From NCBI GenBank assembly GCA_035772405.1, contig JAYKKM010000351.1, positions 3,653,501 to 3,717,500 on the forward strand: a stretch of DNA of 64,000 nt, in the 5' to 3' direction. Each line of letters begins with the position of its first letter. Within the stretch, counting starts at the first letter, position 1. Position numbers and translations under genes: made by a program. Of this stretch, positions 40,255 through 51,034 are shown in pieces. The notes beneath the pieces were generated by a model, which made no database searches, was not told the origin of the DNA, and saw only the letters and a program-made list of their open reading frames with translations. This DNA comes from Chrysogorgia sp. JL179-B06 (Eukaryota > Cnidaria > Anthozoa > Scleralcyonacea > Chrysogorgiidae).

Positions 40255-42600
40255 TTATTTTTTAAACGAACTAACATACATACATAATTTTATTAGATGC
40301 TCCTCGAGAGGCTTTTCAGCTCTAATTTACAGTGTTTCTTAACATTATACTAACTACTGTATATCACTATATTTACAAAGGTTTGTGTTTACGAATATAC
40401 TATAATAATGTCTAAAAAATCCAATTTAAACATTGGTTTAAATTTATACTACAGAGGATTACTTATTTAAGAAATCCGTGAGAAGATTCGTCTTTATATT
40501 ATGTTTAAAACTTTGAACTGTCATTCTAGATTTTAGTGAGGCATCAAGATTATTCCAAATTGTAGAAGCTCTGTATAAAAAAGACTTCTGAGCTTTAGAT
40601 GTTCTACAAAGAGGTTTATGTAATTGTTTACTCTGCCGTGTTACGCGATTACTAATCTCAGAACGAGTAACAAACTTTCGGCATAGATAATCAGGCGCTA
40701 ACTTGTTCATACATTTAAACGTCATAACACAATCCCAGAGATACAAGATATTCTCTACGGGAAGCCATTTCAATTGCTTTAATGCAAGTGTTATATGGTC
40801 ATATTTACGGGATCCTGTCATTATGCGTGCAGCAAAATTTTGTACTGTTTTAAGTTTATAAATGTTCTTCTGACTCGTTGAGGACCAAACAGAGGAACAA
40901 TAAAACAGCTTGGAAAAGACATAAGATTGAATGATCATTTCCAGAGTTGATTGCCTAAATAAGTTCTTGATTCTATTTATTTGATGTAGTTTCTTCATAC
41001 AAGATGATACTGATTGCTTGATGTGTTCATCAAAAGATAAACTTGAGTCCATAATTAAGCCAAGATCTTTGGCATTTTGGACTGGTTGTACGGTTTTCCC
41101 GAGAAACGTGAACGAGATATCTGCAGCTGGGATGTGTTTCAGCATCTGTTGTGTTCCAAAGAACATAATCTTCGTTTTATCAGGGTTAGCAAGCAGGCAA
41201 TTGTTACTTAAATAAGTGGCAACCGTGAAAAGGTCATTGTTTACTGTCGTTACTACATCTTGTAATGTTCCAATGCAAAATGATAAAAACAGTTTAGAGT
41301 CATCTACATAACTTTCCAATTTACTGTTTAGCGGGATAGAAGGAAGATCATTAATGAATAAATTGAACAATAAGGGTCCTAGTATGCTACCTTGCGGAAC
41401 TCCTTTCGTTATGGGAAGTAAATTCGATATTTCAGCGCCAATCCGAACTGCTTGCATTCGTCCAGTAAGATAGCTCCGAAACCATTCCAGTGTATTTGAC
41501 GAGATTCCACAGTTCTGCAACTTGTGAAGGAGACGATCGTGGTCAATACTGTCGAATGCTTTACTCAGATCAAGCAAAACAAGAACGGTGACTTTCTTTT
41601 GATCGATAGCATTGAGAATATGGTCAGTTACCAACAAATGAACTGATTCAGTCGAGTGTTTGTGTTTGTTGCCACTTTGATGACTTGTAAGTCGATTGTG
41701 TTCTTCAAGATAATTTGACAGCTGGTTAAAAACTATTTTTTCACAAATTTTAGAATTGGTCACTAACAAAGAGATTGGTCGATTATTACTTGCAACTTCG
41801 CTATTTCCGTCTTTTACATGAGGCACTACTTCAGCGATCTTCCAAGCCGTGGGAAATATATTGGAGGTGAACGATAAATTAATTATTTCTGTTAAAGGCT
41901 TGGAAACAATGGACAGGCAATCTTTTATAACCTTTGTAGTCACTTTATCGATACCGGGAGATTTATTTGAAGGCATATTCATTACCACGGCTACAAGTTC
42001 CTCTCCAGTTATTTGGCTGAGGGAAAACTGCTCTAGTTCCGGGTAGTGTTTTAAAAGTTGGTGCTCTATGACAGGTATATGATGTTCTTGTGCTAATTTC
42101 TTAACAGATTCAGCCGTAGAATTGCCCACAGAAACAAAATATGAATTGAACTCATTTGAAACTTTTTTGGGATTTGCCGGTTTTATTAATTCCTTTGGTT
42201 TATTTGATGTGTATCGCCGAATAGTTTTCCAAATGGCATGACTATTATTCTTATTTTGCATAATTTCATTATCGACAAACAATTTTTCCGCTTCGGTAAT
42301 CATTCTTTTAATTTCGGTCTGTGTCTCTTTATAGAGAGCCCAGTCAACATGACACCGCGTTCTCCTTGCTTTTCGTAGAAGAATGTCTCTCACTTTCATT
42401 TGATCTTTTATTTCAGGAGATATGAAGGAACCTGTACGATGTTTAAATGACATCAATTTGACTGGTGCATGTAGATCCAATACTGCAAGGAAAGCATTGT
42501 TAAATAGTTCCAAACGAGTGTTTATATCAGTAACATTTTCCAAAGTATTCCAAGAAACTTTTGAAATATCATCATTAAATGTTCCAGCTTCTCAATCTCT
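40255..42600 (-). mobile_element. 5'-truncated CR1/Jockey-type LINE, minus strand
   Basis: Contains a long intact reverse-transcriptase frame and, 3' of it, about 200 bp of untranslated sequence ending near ATAAAATTATGTATGTATGT. The endonuclease domain is missing: upstream of an in-frame stop at 42592-42594 no LINE text continues. It differs from the 32.5-kb LINE in sequence, so it is another family. Confidence 0.8.
40459..42591 (-). CDS. LINE reverse transcriptase, long intact frame
   Basis: Open from just after the stop at 42592-42594 to 40459 (about 710 codons; no ATG at the beginning, consistent with 5' truncation). Blocks: LHAPVKLMSFKHR (linker after the lost endonuclease), NKSPGIDKVTTKVI, NNRPISLLVTNSKICEK, SHQSGNKHKHSTES, VLLDLSKAFDSIDHD, KGVPQGSILGPLLFNLFIND, ESYVDDSKLFLSF (YVDD catalytic site), DLGLIMDSSLS and the C-terminal LKWLPVENILYLWD block. 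No internal stop, so the copy is young. Reverse transcribes element RNA at the target nick. Confidence 0.85.
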   Translation of the reverse strand, partial: EAGTFNDDISKVSWNTLENVTDINTRLELFNNAFLAVLDLHAPVKLMSFKHRTGSFISPEIKDQMKVRDILLRKARRTRCHVDWALYKETQTEIKRMITEAEKLFVDNEIMQNKNNSHAIWKTIRRYTSNKPKELIKPANPKKVSNEFNSYFVSVGNSTAESVKKLAQEHHIPVIEHQLLKHYPELEQFSLSQITGEELVAVVMNMPSNKSPGIDKVTTKVIKDCLSIVSKPLTEIINLSFTSNIFPTAWKIAEVVPHVKDGNSEVASNNRPISLLVTNSKICEKIVFNQLSNYLEEHNRLTSHQSGNKHKHSTESVHLLVTDHILNAIDQKKVTVLVLLDLSKAFDSIDHDRLLHKLQNCGISSNTLEWFRSYLTGRMQAVRIGAEISNLLPITKGVPQGSILGPLLFNLFINDLPSIPLNSKLESYVDDSKLFLSFCIGTLQDVVTTVNNDLFTVATYLSNNCLLANPDKTKIMFFGTQQMLKHIPAADISFTFLGKTVQPVQNAKDLGLIMDSSLSFDEHIKQSVSSCMKKLHQINRIKNLFRQSTLEMIIQSYVFSKLFYCSSVWSSTSQKNIYKLKTVQNFAARIMTGSRKYDHITLALKQLKWLPVENILYLWDCVMTFKCMNKLAPDYLCRKFVTRSEISNRVTRQSKQLHKPLCRTSKAQKSFLYRASTIWNNLDASLKSRMTVQSFKHNIKTNLLTDFLNK

Positions 42601-42699
42601 TCCTTTAAATCCTAGAATGTAAGAAACTCGAAGCGATGAGATAACACAACACTATTTAAAAAATAACCGTTAACAAGAAAATAATTTAATATTATGTGT

Positions 42700-42860
42700 T
42701 TAAAGGAAAAGTCAGTCAAACAGTCAAGTAATCAAGCAACCAACACTAACGAACCAAACAACTAACAAACAATTTTCCGACGCATCACAGAGAACAAACC
42801 AACTAACTAATCAACTATGACCAACTAATTAACCAACTAAGAATAAATATGAAAGATAGG
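42700..42860. repeat. AACCAACTAA-type simple repeat
   Basis: CAACCAAC, CAAACAACTAAC and CCAACTAACTAATCAAC words recur. Low complexity. Confidence 0.6.
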
Positions 42861-43420
42861 TTCTCAAAAGAACTGGATGTAATATGAAAAAGAGAAATAA
42901 GAGAACTACAATACATGAACTACAAAATGTCAAAAAACCAATTACTTTTTAATAAACTAAATTATTAAATAATTAACCACCAAAACCAACTAACCATATA
43001 TATTGAACAGTACCGACATAAAATAACAAATCAACATCATTTATAACGAATATTTTATATTTTGACCGCTACATAATTCTCACCAGATTCTCTTCCACCA
43101 GTCTGGATATTTCCGATTGAACGTCGGCAGTTATGGGAGAATTGACACTGTGCTTTAGCTAGAAATTAAACAAGATTGCTAGATTAATCGTTCAAGAACA
43201 CCTGCTACAACAGAGATTTATTTAATTTCTCGATGAAGCAAGCTTAGCATGCAGAGAACTTTAAGCAACCAATCAGAAACATTACAAATATTTCATTTTT
43301 AAACATTAAAAATTGCGAAATAAAGCTTGTTTTTCATTATTTTGGGTCTTATTCTGTGTTATAAAATAAATATTTTTTTATTGCCAGTGGTGTGCTTGAT
43401 GGAGTCATGGATGCACTTGG
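42861..43420. other. Non-coding DNA, nothing recognised
   Basis: AT-rich, no coding frame or repeat supported. Confidence 0.3.
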
Positions 43421-43423
43421 GAA

Positions 43424-43645
43424 GTTGAGAGAGTACTGAAAAAGCTGATCTTTGCTCTCCCAACTTCGCGCTACTATACATCATTCACAAGTTCACAGTA
43501 ACCCAGGGATTACAAAGCAAACAAAATTACAAAGTTGAGAGACCACTAAAAAAGCTGATCTCTGCTCTCCTAACTTCCTGCTACTATACATAATTCACAA
43601 GTTCACAGTAACCCAGGGATTACAAAGCAAACATAGGTCATGATA
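43424..43645. repeat. Two-copy 110-bp tandem duplication
   Basis: GTTGAGAGAGTACTGAAAAA (43424) recurs as GTTGAGAGACCACTAAAAAA (43534); the units share AAGCTGATCT, TGCTCTCC and CACAAGTTCACAGTAACCCA. Within each unit, GGAAGTTGAGAG-type and CTCTCC-AACTTC words form a hairpin. Confidence 0.8.
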
Positions 43646-43649
43646 TCTC

Positions 43650-44520
43650 TCCTCCGCAGAGGCTTCCAATTCAGAAGATAATGGGTTGAGATAAGGAATG
43701 CAGTAGATGGTAATGGAACGAGGAAAACCGAACAAATTCGGAACGCGGGCGAGCGGAGAAAAGAGAGTAGAGAGAGGAAGCCTCTGCCAGATTTCAGGCC
43801 AAATATGTGTCAGTTCACGGTGTACCGGAACACAGAATATAGCATTATTGAAAAGTTGGGTTTAGAAGTAGGGTTAGTATTTCCTTATTTCAGGGTTAGG
43901 ACTAGAGTTTTATTTGGGTTATGTTTACAGTTTTTTTGATCATGTTCTGCTTCTGAATCCTGAAAAAATAACTTTGATGAGGCGTTTGACGTAGTCTGTG
44001 TCATTGTTTACCGGTACACGGTAATCATGCCTAAATATGGCGCCAAACCTGGGGCGAAATCTTCTGTGATATATTCGAGAGAGCAACACGACGTACGTTA
44101 ATCTCAATAATTCATGTTGATATATTCGAGAGAGCAACATGACATACGTTTATAATCTGAATGATTCATGTACAGTTTCTTCTAGCTTGGCGGAGCTGAA
44201 AAACTTGTAGTCCCGTCTGTTCTAGACAAACTTACCATCGATCGAGATATCTTGGAACGATGTGCTCAAAATATAGACTTCAGAACCTACAGAACAGTTC
44301 ATATCAACAGTAACTGCTTCCTGGCTCGAGTGTAAATTATCATCAGGCTCTTCCATCGCATCAACAAAAATTAAGACCTCGGGGAAACGCTCTTGTCTCA
44401 TGTCTCCTTACAAGAAAAATTAGAACGAGAAACAAAAGGATTGATGAGATATAAAACGGATTACAAGAAATTGCCGAGTTCGTTAAGATATCGCCTGAAA
44501 TCTGGCAGAGGCTTCCTGTC
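43650..44520. mobile_element. Segment bounded by a 24-bp inverted repeat
   Basis: AGGAAGCCTCTGCCAGATTT continuing CAGG (43776-43799) is inverted at 44495-44518 as CCTGAAATCTGGCAGAGGCT continuing TCCT. The interior has two tandem copies of ATATTCGAGAGAGCAACA (about 44071 and 44120). May be a transposon or the result of two opposite insertions. Confidence 0.5.
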
Positions 44521-44633
44521 TCAACCTCGTACCCAGGGTCTTCATAGTACCCGGGGAGGGAGCGCCCGAGATCGGAGGGGAGTGGAGCGAGCGAAGACAA
44601 GACCCTGGTAAAGACTGGTCACGTGACTCCACG
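44520..44633. mobile_element. Palindromic MITE (ACCCAGGGTCTTC type)
   Basis: ACCCAGGGTCTTCATAGTAC pairs with GAAGACAAGACCCTGGTAAA near the right end, which continues GACTGGTCACGTGA. Related to the element at 25413-25505. Confidence 0.6.
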
Positions 44634-45250
44634 GATATTGGATTATTTTGTAACCTGGCTTATTCTCGCTTTATATCATCCGGGGGCCGGATCGCTGTGA
44701 AAACATGCCACAAACTTTACAGAATATATGGTTAATTTATAAAGATTACAAATTATTGGAAAGAGAGTAGCGACTGCAGACAGAAGTTGAATTACTTCGA
44801 AAAATACGTTGATTTACTGGTCATTTGTTGCTGTCATAAGATAAACATGATCAACGCCAGAACAGTTCTAATTTACAATTTTACAGTCTAACTATGACTA
44901 TAATTTTAAATACTAAAAGTGTTGAAGGCATTTATAGGGATTTCAGAGATCAAACTACATTTTTTCAGATCTGCTACAGGTACTTTAATTCGAACAGTAT
45001 ATTAACCATTGGGGATGTTATTTTTGTAATTATTTATAGTCAAATACAAATTAAAACTGTTGTTTAATAGTGTTTTGAGTTTTTATAATTACCTTATTGA
45101 ATATATTACTATATAAATAGCGCGTTATAAATATAATCATCCTTATTATTTATGTTTTAAATGTTTTATTAAATTGTTAGTGACCCTGTGGGTATCTGGT
45201 ATATTTATGCAAATGTACATGTACTGTAATCACAACAACATGTATATAAC
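44634..45250. other. Non-coding AT-rich DNA, nothing recognised
   Basis: No gene or repeat supported. Confidence 0.3.
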
Positions 45251-45254
45251 CAGG

Positions 45255-45350
45255 AATCTAGAAGGTTGGATGAGATCATGAACCGAGAACTAGAATATTT
45301 AAGCTATGAGGGTAGCTGTGAGATATACCTAATACAGTCTACATGGTATA
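45255..45350 (+). repeat. Inverted duplicate of the RecQ-fragment 5' flank
   Basis: GGTTGGATGAGATCATGAAC and GGGTAGCTGTGAGATATA match in inverse the stretch at 46365-46450, which lies immediately upstream of the RecQ-like fragment. The two copies flank about 1.1 kb. Confidence 0.75.
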
Positions 45351-45918
45351 TTTTAATTAATATGTAGTCAGGAATATGCTGCAAATTTTAGATTTAATAT
45401 ATGTTTATAGAAACTTATTTTTGTCTTGACCACTAACATTTACATTGTACATAAGATATAACTATAAATTAAATAATGTTAAATCATTGAACAATAGCAT
45501 GGTTAATACTGAATAAGAGCAACAAATGAAAATTTGTAGAAACAATTTTATTGCAGAAATACTATATGATCACTTTCAGATGAAGGTGCAAGAGTCAACA
45601 TTTTGAATGCTCAACAATACTGTAACATTAGCTAACATGGCATTTCCACAAAACATTTTTGGTAAATAAATGTATTCACTATGGAGGGATCCAAGGATCC
45701 TTATTTGGCTATGTTAGCTTGCAACAGCCTGTTAAAGTTCATTTGTTTATAATAACCCTTATTGGTCTACAAGCATTTCTTACAGTACTAAGTTGAGAGA
45801 AGTTGTTTTGAAACTGGTTCACCTTTGGTGATCATTTCCTTTGTTCTCTTATCTCTACTCAAACATAGAAAGCATGCCCTTGGCTGATTGGATTTTCTCA
45901 CATTTTTCTGCTACTGAG

Positions 45919-46366
45919 TCAATCAGTTCTAAAGTAACTCCAGTATACTAGCATCAATGTCCCAAAATGATGGCAACTTCTTCCCAGGTGAATCCTGTAT
46001 TTTTTAGTAAATTCCTGATCTTTAAACGTTGCAAAAATCCTGTGATTCATCTTTCTGGTACATATCACATTCTGTTGGGGTAATTTTTTACAGGAGGAGC
46101 ATTGCCACTCTTTAAGGCAACTACTACAGCAAGAATGTTCTGCTTTATTTGGATCAGATGATGAGCCTAAATAATCCAACAGTTCCTTTGTTAAACAACC
46201 AGTCTCCAGTAAACAGAACTTGTGCATTGCGGTTGTCATACCTTTTGTGCTGATCTACCATCTCTGCCAGCTTTACCAATTTCTTGGTAATAAGACTCAA
46301 TGGTACTTGGTGCTCCAATATGAATGACATGTCTTATGTGATGAATATTGACCCCAAATCCGATGG
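45919..46366 (-). pseudogene. RecQ-like helicase fragment (motif V-VI region and Cys-rich zinc region)
   Basis: Minus frame from 46366: [20 protein letters not shown], then [20 protein letters not shown]; the QE-x-G-R/K-A-G-R-D-G string is RecQ helicase motif VI. After a stop at about 46235 the text continues one frame away as the 46239-45919 frame: MHKFCLLETG, LLDYLGSSSDP, HSCCSSCLKEWQCSSC, a Cys-rich zinc-like region expected right after the helicase core. The first helicase domain (Walker A, DEAH) was not found. Unwinds DNA when complete; this is a remnant. RecQ-like genes are amplified in several basal-animal genomes, from memory. Confidence 0.7.
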
Positions 46367-46950
46367 CATGTAGACTGTATTACATATATCTCACAGCTAC
46401 CCTCATAGCTTAAATATTCTTGTTCTCGGCTCATGATCTCATCCAACCTTCACGGTGGTCAGATTTGCATGATTTTCTCCCATATGGGATTTATGAGGTG
46501 TCTTATTTCAAGTGGCCGATTTCTGTAATGGCCGCCATGGTGAAACTTATTCAAGAGTGCACAATGATTTAAATAAATTATGCACGCATTGTCCGACTTA
46601 GTCCCCCATAAATGAGTAGGCTCGCTCCTCCTCTCTGACAAAAAACAGATGGGTAGCACCCCACGGGATGCATTTTGCATCTAACAAAGGTTTTTATACC
46701 CCTACTTTTTCGGTAAAGTGGGGTTTATACGAGCTCTGTGTGTCCTATAATTATTTGTTCTTGGAATTTTTGAGTACACTGTAGCAGAAACTTTATTTTA
46801 AATTTGGGACTTTTGCCTTTATTTTTATTGTATTCGAGTTTGAAGACGAAATATGCGTCAGGGTACCCTTCCTGGGTAAAATTTGTTTTTTTGCAACGTC
46901 ATGATTTTGGTAAACAAAATTTTGCCAAACTTAAAATAAAGTTTAGGTTC

Positions 46951-49244
46951 ATGGCTTCAACAAGTGGAGTGGAAAACGATCAGAAAGTGTAAGTATTTGC
47001 TGTATAAACACATGTTTTTATTCATACTATTTGGCAAGCGATTAATGTCAGTATTCTCTTTGAAATTTTGCATCCTTAGAAAGCGAAAATTGTGTGAACT
47101 TAATCGGAAGTGCAGCAAGGAAAATAAGCATATTGGAAGGTGTTACTCAGCGAGAAAGTGTCGTGCCTTTTGGGAGCCTTCGCTTGTAAAAGCTAGACAT
47201 AGTTTAAAGAGGAAGTCCGACGAGACTGCTGAGCAACTGAAAGCTGAGTATGAGGAGAAGTCTGAGAAGTTTAATGCATTAGAAGAACGAGAGAAATAAA
47301 TTTCTCGACAGGAGATTGATGCAAGTAAGTTAAGTGGTTAGATTCCAAACATATAGTTTTGTACAATTTTGTGAAGGTTGTTTTAGGTACGAGGAATAAA
47401 GACATGCTAGAAGTGTTGTAGTATTACAATGGTATAGTACTAGATATATCGATATCTAATGACTTTGAAACCGACGCCAAAGTCGCGAAGTTGCTTATGA
47501 AGTTAAAATATGTGTATGATATATATACCTTGGCTAGAATATTTTTAGAGTAATGAATTTTAAAATAAATACTTGTATGTGTTAATCAATATTTCATTGA
47601 TATCCCTAATTTTGAATTTAATGAATATTTAACCAGGCGGCCAACTCGCAAAGCGATTTTCAGGATGGGCCTAGAATAAATGCTTAAAATAATAAAAATT
47701 ACAAAATATATAAAGTAGAGTAACATATACACAAAAGACATTACAAAAATAGTTAAAAAGAAATTACAAATAGTTAAAAGTTTCATAAAGAAGTATAAAA
47801 AGTTAAGGTATGGTTGCACAATATGCAACTCAAAGTTAAAATAGTCTAGGACAGACTAGAACTAGAATGAGATATAATATTTTTCAATCTAGATTTAAAT
47901 AATATTAATAATTTTATTATATTTCTATGATAGGTAAACTACTGGAAGATACCAGAGCACAAGTGGCAGAGCAAGAACATCATTTAGCACAATCGAAGAA
48001 GCAGTATGATCACTTCAAAGCAATGCTTGGCCAGATACAACAAGCAAGATCGAAACGAAGTAAGAATGCTACTTCATTCGAAATGATTTCTGATGTTGGA
48101 AATAGCACCAGATATAGACGGCGACAAGAAACCAAATATATGCTGGAATATATACATGGTGGTGAGGATAGTGCAATTTTTGGTGCATGGGATTTAATTT
48201 CTGCATATACATCCAAGGAGATTATTGATAAATTAATAAGTAGGTATAAGCGAGGCAGGTATTTGCAAGGGGTGTTAGGAAAGTCTTTAAAATATTTTAA
48301 TAGTTCTGAAGATGCTATTAGACAAGCAATAGCTTTAAAGTACCAGAACTATTTGTCAAGACGAACGTTTAAGTTAGTTTGTAAGACCCAAAGTTCTGTG
48401 TATGATGCAGAGAAAGAAGTGTGGCTGCCAAGAAATCTAAGATGCCTTGATGTAGATGTAGCTCTTCCTAAAATAACCAGCACTGAGAAAGTAGATCGCT
48501 TTGTGAAAAGCTTAGACATAGGTAATGTATCACAAATTGCTAATTATCCAGGAGCATCGTGTACAGTCACTGGATTAGTATTTATGATTTTAGATCTGCA
48601 TTTAAGGTCAGATAGGTTTAGTAAGCAGCTCCAGTGGTTTAATGGGAAAATTAACCACTTTATATTTCAGTTTTCGGATGACGGTTGCACCCGAAACAAG
48701 TGAATTAGGGATGTCCATAGGTTCATTGACATGCTGGAACTTTGGACTTAGAGTTAGAAGTAGGGAATGCCATTACTTGCTTTACTGTTTGAATGTGTCA
48801 GAAAAAGATTAAGTAATGGAAGATATATGGAACCAGCATGCTGAAGATATGAAGATGATGGAAGGGAATATATTGACTGTTTGTGGGCACCAATGCACAG
48901 TTGAGTTTCAGCCAAGTGCTGACCAATCCTGGCAGAGTTGGGCTAATAATGAGCTTAATCAGGCAGCAACATACCGCTCCCCATATGCCAATGTTCACCA
49001 CGGAGAGCTTTCCAAGTTAGGTGGTTCTATTGGACTGTATGATACATGCACTTGGAAACCATTTACTAAGAAATGGAGGCAGAGGGACTTGGAGAAGCTT
49101 GCGGCTTTCCGCAACACATTGTCCAGTAATTTATCCCAGGCACAAAGACACAGAAAGGTCAGGGGCGGATCCAGACTGATGCAACTGATGCTCAAGCGTC
49201 AGTCAGATTTTGAGCTTCGACTAAAAAATCCACATTATAAATAA
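46951..49244 (+). pseudogene. Three-exon gene of a repetitive invertebrate family, with three disabling changes
   Basis: Exon 1 46951-46988 (MASTSGVENDQK), donor GTAAGT; exon 2 47080-47324 (KRKLCELNRKCSKEN..., helical, Lys/Glu-rich), acceptor CCTTAG, donor GTAAGT; exon 3 from 47934 (acceptor GATAG; LLEDTRAQVAEQEHHLAQSK coiled coil) to 49244. Both joins keep the frame. Exon 3 has a mid-domain (AIFGAWDLISAYTSKEIIDK), an FSDDG motif near 48680 and a block CTVEFQPSADQSWQSWANNE, LNQAATYRSPYANVHHGELS. Damage: an in-frame TAA in exon 2, an extra base near 48684 and TAA at 48810. I recall similar proteins being multicopy in cnidarian-type genomes, but no function. The C-terminus is cut by a hAT-like end at 49160. 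Confidence 0.65.
49160..49180 (+). mobile_element. hAT-like terminal sequence
   Basis: CAGGGGCGGATCCAGACT matches typical hAT terminal inverted repeats (CAGGGGCGGATC...). It falls where the preceding protein loses similarity to its family. The other end was not found nearby. Confidence 0.45.
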
Positions 49245-49249
49245 AATGT

Positions 49250-50670
49250 TTCTACTCACGATTTTCTTCATTGCAATGTCAAATGCATGTTTTACTCTTT
49301 TCATTTTTTAATCCGAGTTTCAGCATGCATTTGATATTTCATATACCGAGTTATTTTATCATTGCGATTGTTTCTGTTGAATCCACGCAAGTACTACAAG
49401 TAATAATTATATTATGATTGAACCGGAATGTTTTCATGCCCAGTCTCTCTGCTTGTGCACCCTTTCGATTGGATTAGTTGAAGTATTGATATGATTACCG
49501 CTGCCTAATTCCGTGGGCGCAGAGAGTCGGGTTAACTGCCTTTCTGGAGAACCTGTGCGCAGGTTAGCTTCAGTTGGAAAGCTCTGCTATTGGCTTGCTT
49601 CAGTCAGTTCAAATCTGACTGAAGCAAACCAATGAAAATGCTCCCTGCGTAATCTGACTGAAGCAAGCCAATGAGATTGACGCTGACTGAAGCTATGACT
49701 GAAGCAAGCGTCATTCTGGCAGTTCACAGCGGTCGATACTGTAAACATGGATAGTAAATAAATTTGGCACGATCTTTAGTCTGTGCTTTAGCGTTTTCCT
49801 GTCAATACGAAGTGTGCGGGATTGCTTAGGCAACACTGTTTCTACCGATTAAGCTATCACTCAGCTCTATTCGGGACCCGGACGACTCAAAGTTTCGATT
49901 TTGTGAAGTCACAGCGTGACTGAGGTAAATTATCTGGTTGAGTAAATATCAACAATCCTAAGAAGTACAGTATATATAACTTATTTTAATCATGATTTAT
50001 CATTCACAGAATATTTTACCAACACAACATTTGACTAGACTAGAGACTAGACTGAGACGAGTTGACAATAGGCTGTACTAGTATAAACTGAGTCTGTCAT
50101 TGTATACATATCACATATGTGCAGAAAAATGCGAGGAAAAATGCCAAAAAAGCTTTTGTGCAAATATTTCAACTGAAATTACAGAAATTTTCTATCAGCA
50201 TTACCACCACCCTTGACATGTACATGCATAATGCAGACAGTCTGTATATTATATTGAATTAATATTTTCCATTAGTTCTGTTAGACTGTCCATGATAATA
50301 CTGTATGTGTACATGCATTTTATACTATAAGAGGTTAAATAATTGTTGCTTGAGTTGTCCATACTGGCGTACATGTAGTCACTAGAATTATATTGTCTGG
50401 AACAATGCCAAAGTCTTTGTTCATGTTTATGCAAATGTGTGTGCACTTTTACACTTGCGGAACCATACATGTCCAATACTGTCGAATAGATTCCATTCGT
50501 ACGATTCGTACGATTCGTGAAACCGTAACTTGATACCGCGTGATGCTAAGTAGGAAGTAAGGGGAGTAGGAAGTAAGGGCAGATTCGTTCGTCCAATCGT
50601 CCGATTAAATGCAATAGTCTGATGGGTAAGCCCCGGACAAGCTTCAAGTTTAAAAAATCATATAAATTCA
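49250..50670. other. Non-coding DNA with a small inverted-repeat cluster
   Basis: At 49589-49715, TTGGCTTGCTTCAGTCAG and CTGACTGAAGCAAACCAA alternate in both orientations, forming hairpins. Nothing else recognised; the Tyr/Ser-rich minus frame at 50249-50476 has no supportable features. Confidence 0.45.
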
Positions 50671-50677
50671 AAATAAA

Positions 50678-51013
50678 ATGGCACAAACATTGCGAAAGTC
50701 GCCTAGTTGTGTATTAATGGTCGAGCGATCGATTTCAAATTATTCAGGAATCAGAAATCTTGCGGCAAAACGCTATCTAATGAAAAAAAGAGGCAGCGAG
50801 TTAACGTCACACGAAGATCAACAAATCATTAAAAATATTCGCGAGACGTTGCATACAAAAAACAAAATAACTAAAAAACAAGAACTATCTAGCTTTGTAA
50901 ATGAATGTTACTGGATAGGGGAAGACCTGGCGATTCCAATTATATATGATTACATGCACAGAGGGCTAGGATGGGCGAGGGGTTTGTTGCGTACACGTAT
51001 TTCTAGTTCATAA
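50678..51013 (+). CDS. Hypothetical 111-residue protein, uncertain
   Basis: ATG 50678 (MAQTLRKSPSCVLMVERSIS), helical and Lys-rich (AAKRYLMKKRG, HEDQQIIKNIRETLHTKNKI), ending in IYDYMHRGLGWARGLLRTRI. The last ~12 codons lie in a motif repeated at 31538, so the C-terminus is derived from a dispersed repeat. No recognised domain. Could be an exon captured next to a transposon end, or chance. Confidence 0.3.
   Translation: MAQTLRKSPSCVLMVERSISNYSGIRNLAAKRYLMKKRGSELTSHEDQQIIKNIRETLHTKNKITKKQELSSFVNECYWIGEDLAIPIIYDYMHRGLGWARGLLRTRISSS
50973..51007 (+). repeat. Dispersed motif ending TTTCTAGT, copy 2
   Basis: GGGCGAGGGGTTTGTTGCGT then ACACGTATTTCTAGT; see the copy at 31538-31572. Confidence 0.5.
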
Positions 51014-51034
51014 GATGGATAAGATTTGTACATT

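Noticed and set aside
50249..50476. 75-residue minus frame
   Set aside because: No recognised motif, start context or splice signal.
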